DNA of 42,579 bases, from the NCBI GenBank assembly GCA_902595175.1, contig CACJPB010000008.1:1-42579 (forward strand), written 5' to 3'. Of this stretch, positions 42,509 through 42,579 are shown in pieces. The DNA comes from an uncultured Prochlorococcus sp. GTDB lineage: Bacteria; Cyanobacteriota; Cyanobacteriia; PCC-6307; Cyanobiaceae. Below the pieces are notes generated by a model. That model was given only the letters and a program-made list of their open reading frames with translations. It was not told the origin of the DNA and searched no databases. Within the stretch, counting starts at the first letter, position 1. Each line of letters starts with the position of its first letter. The translations under genes were made by a program, and so were the position numbers.

Positions 42509-42579
42509 CTACTCCCAACCGTTTTCTGCATTTTGAATAATCCATTGTGCAAGAACCTTATCCTCTCCATCCTTCAATT
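42509..42579 (-). CDS. C-terminal fragment of an unidentified protein (runs off the right edge)
   Basis: On the minus strand an open frame enters from the edge and reads LKDGEDKVLAQWIIQNAENG and WE before a TAG at 42511-42509. The Trp-containing helix with AENGW resembles conserved picocyanobacterial hypotheticals, but only 22 codons are visible. Confidence 0.4.
   Translation of the reverse strand, partial: LKDGEDKVLAQWIIQNAENGWE

Overview
This 42.6 kb window reads as a stretch of chromosome from a high-light-adapted Prochlorococcus (HLI/HLII type). The DNA is very AT-rich, the genes are tightly packed, and several proteins are typical of marine picocyanobacteria: PcyA, PetN, Thf1/Psb29, SipA, a DevBCA exporter, a Som-type porin and an ArsJ-linked GAPDH. 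I saw no rRNA, tRNA, insertion sequence or CRISPR array.

Region 1 (1-12.5 kb) is core housekeeping and photosynthesis. On the minus strand lie rpsB-tsf (tsf runs off the left edge), preceded by a leader that can fold into a pseudoknot. Next is a tightly spaced minus-strand run: pcyA, devB, devC, devA, a 49-aa basic protein and a family-2 glycosyltransferase. On the plus strand follow a pair of M16 peptidases (one with the zinc motif, one without), then ftsH, converging on clpP. Thf1 is divergent from clpP, and petN with a translationally overlapping 46-aa membrane peptide closes the region.

Region 2 (12.5-16.3 kb) is a zone of very small, mostly hypothetical genes on both strands (31-148 aa): short coiled or charged proteins, single-helix membrane peptides and a lipoprotein.

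Region 3 (16.4-25 kb) is entirely co-directional. It holds a ribbon-helix-helix-like regulator, a DUF2130 protein with a coiled coil and a PD-(D/E)XK-like nuclease signature, a stand-alone IF-2 N-terminal-like protein, a tail-anchored small protein, and then the ligase-associated DNA damage cassette: MBL-fold exonuclease, ATP-dependent DNA ligase, Lhr-type DEXH helicase and PdeM/MPE phosphoesterase. The last four are translationally coupled or nearly so.

Region 4 (25-42.6 kb) is a phosphate-stress and arsenate island. It contains pstCAB, arsR, gap and arsJ (arsenate exported as 1-arseno-3-phosphoglycerate), chrA, pstS, a phoE porin, a phytase/alkaline-phosphatase-like phoA, phoR and phoB. Tandem 8+3+8 bp Pho-box-like repeats lie before pstC, before a divergent small membrane protein, between pstS and phoE, and before phoA. 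A 24-bp perfect palindrome between arsR and gap is a likely ArsR operator. Upstream of phoB, a strong hairpin displays a CCUCACAC loop, the same core as the Yfr1 sRNA. It is complementary (one bulge) to the Shine-Dalgarno region of phoE, so it is a candidate phosphate-linked small RNA. The right end holds small hypotheticals, including a lipoprotein with three 21-bp repeats.

The best candidates for something undescribed are the phoB-upstream hairpin RNA, the rpsB leader pseudoknot, the genes preceding the DNA-repair cassette, and the structured RNA candidate at about 25.5 kb.
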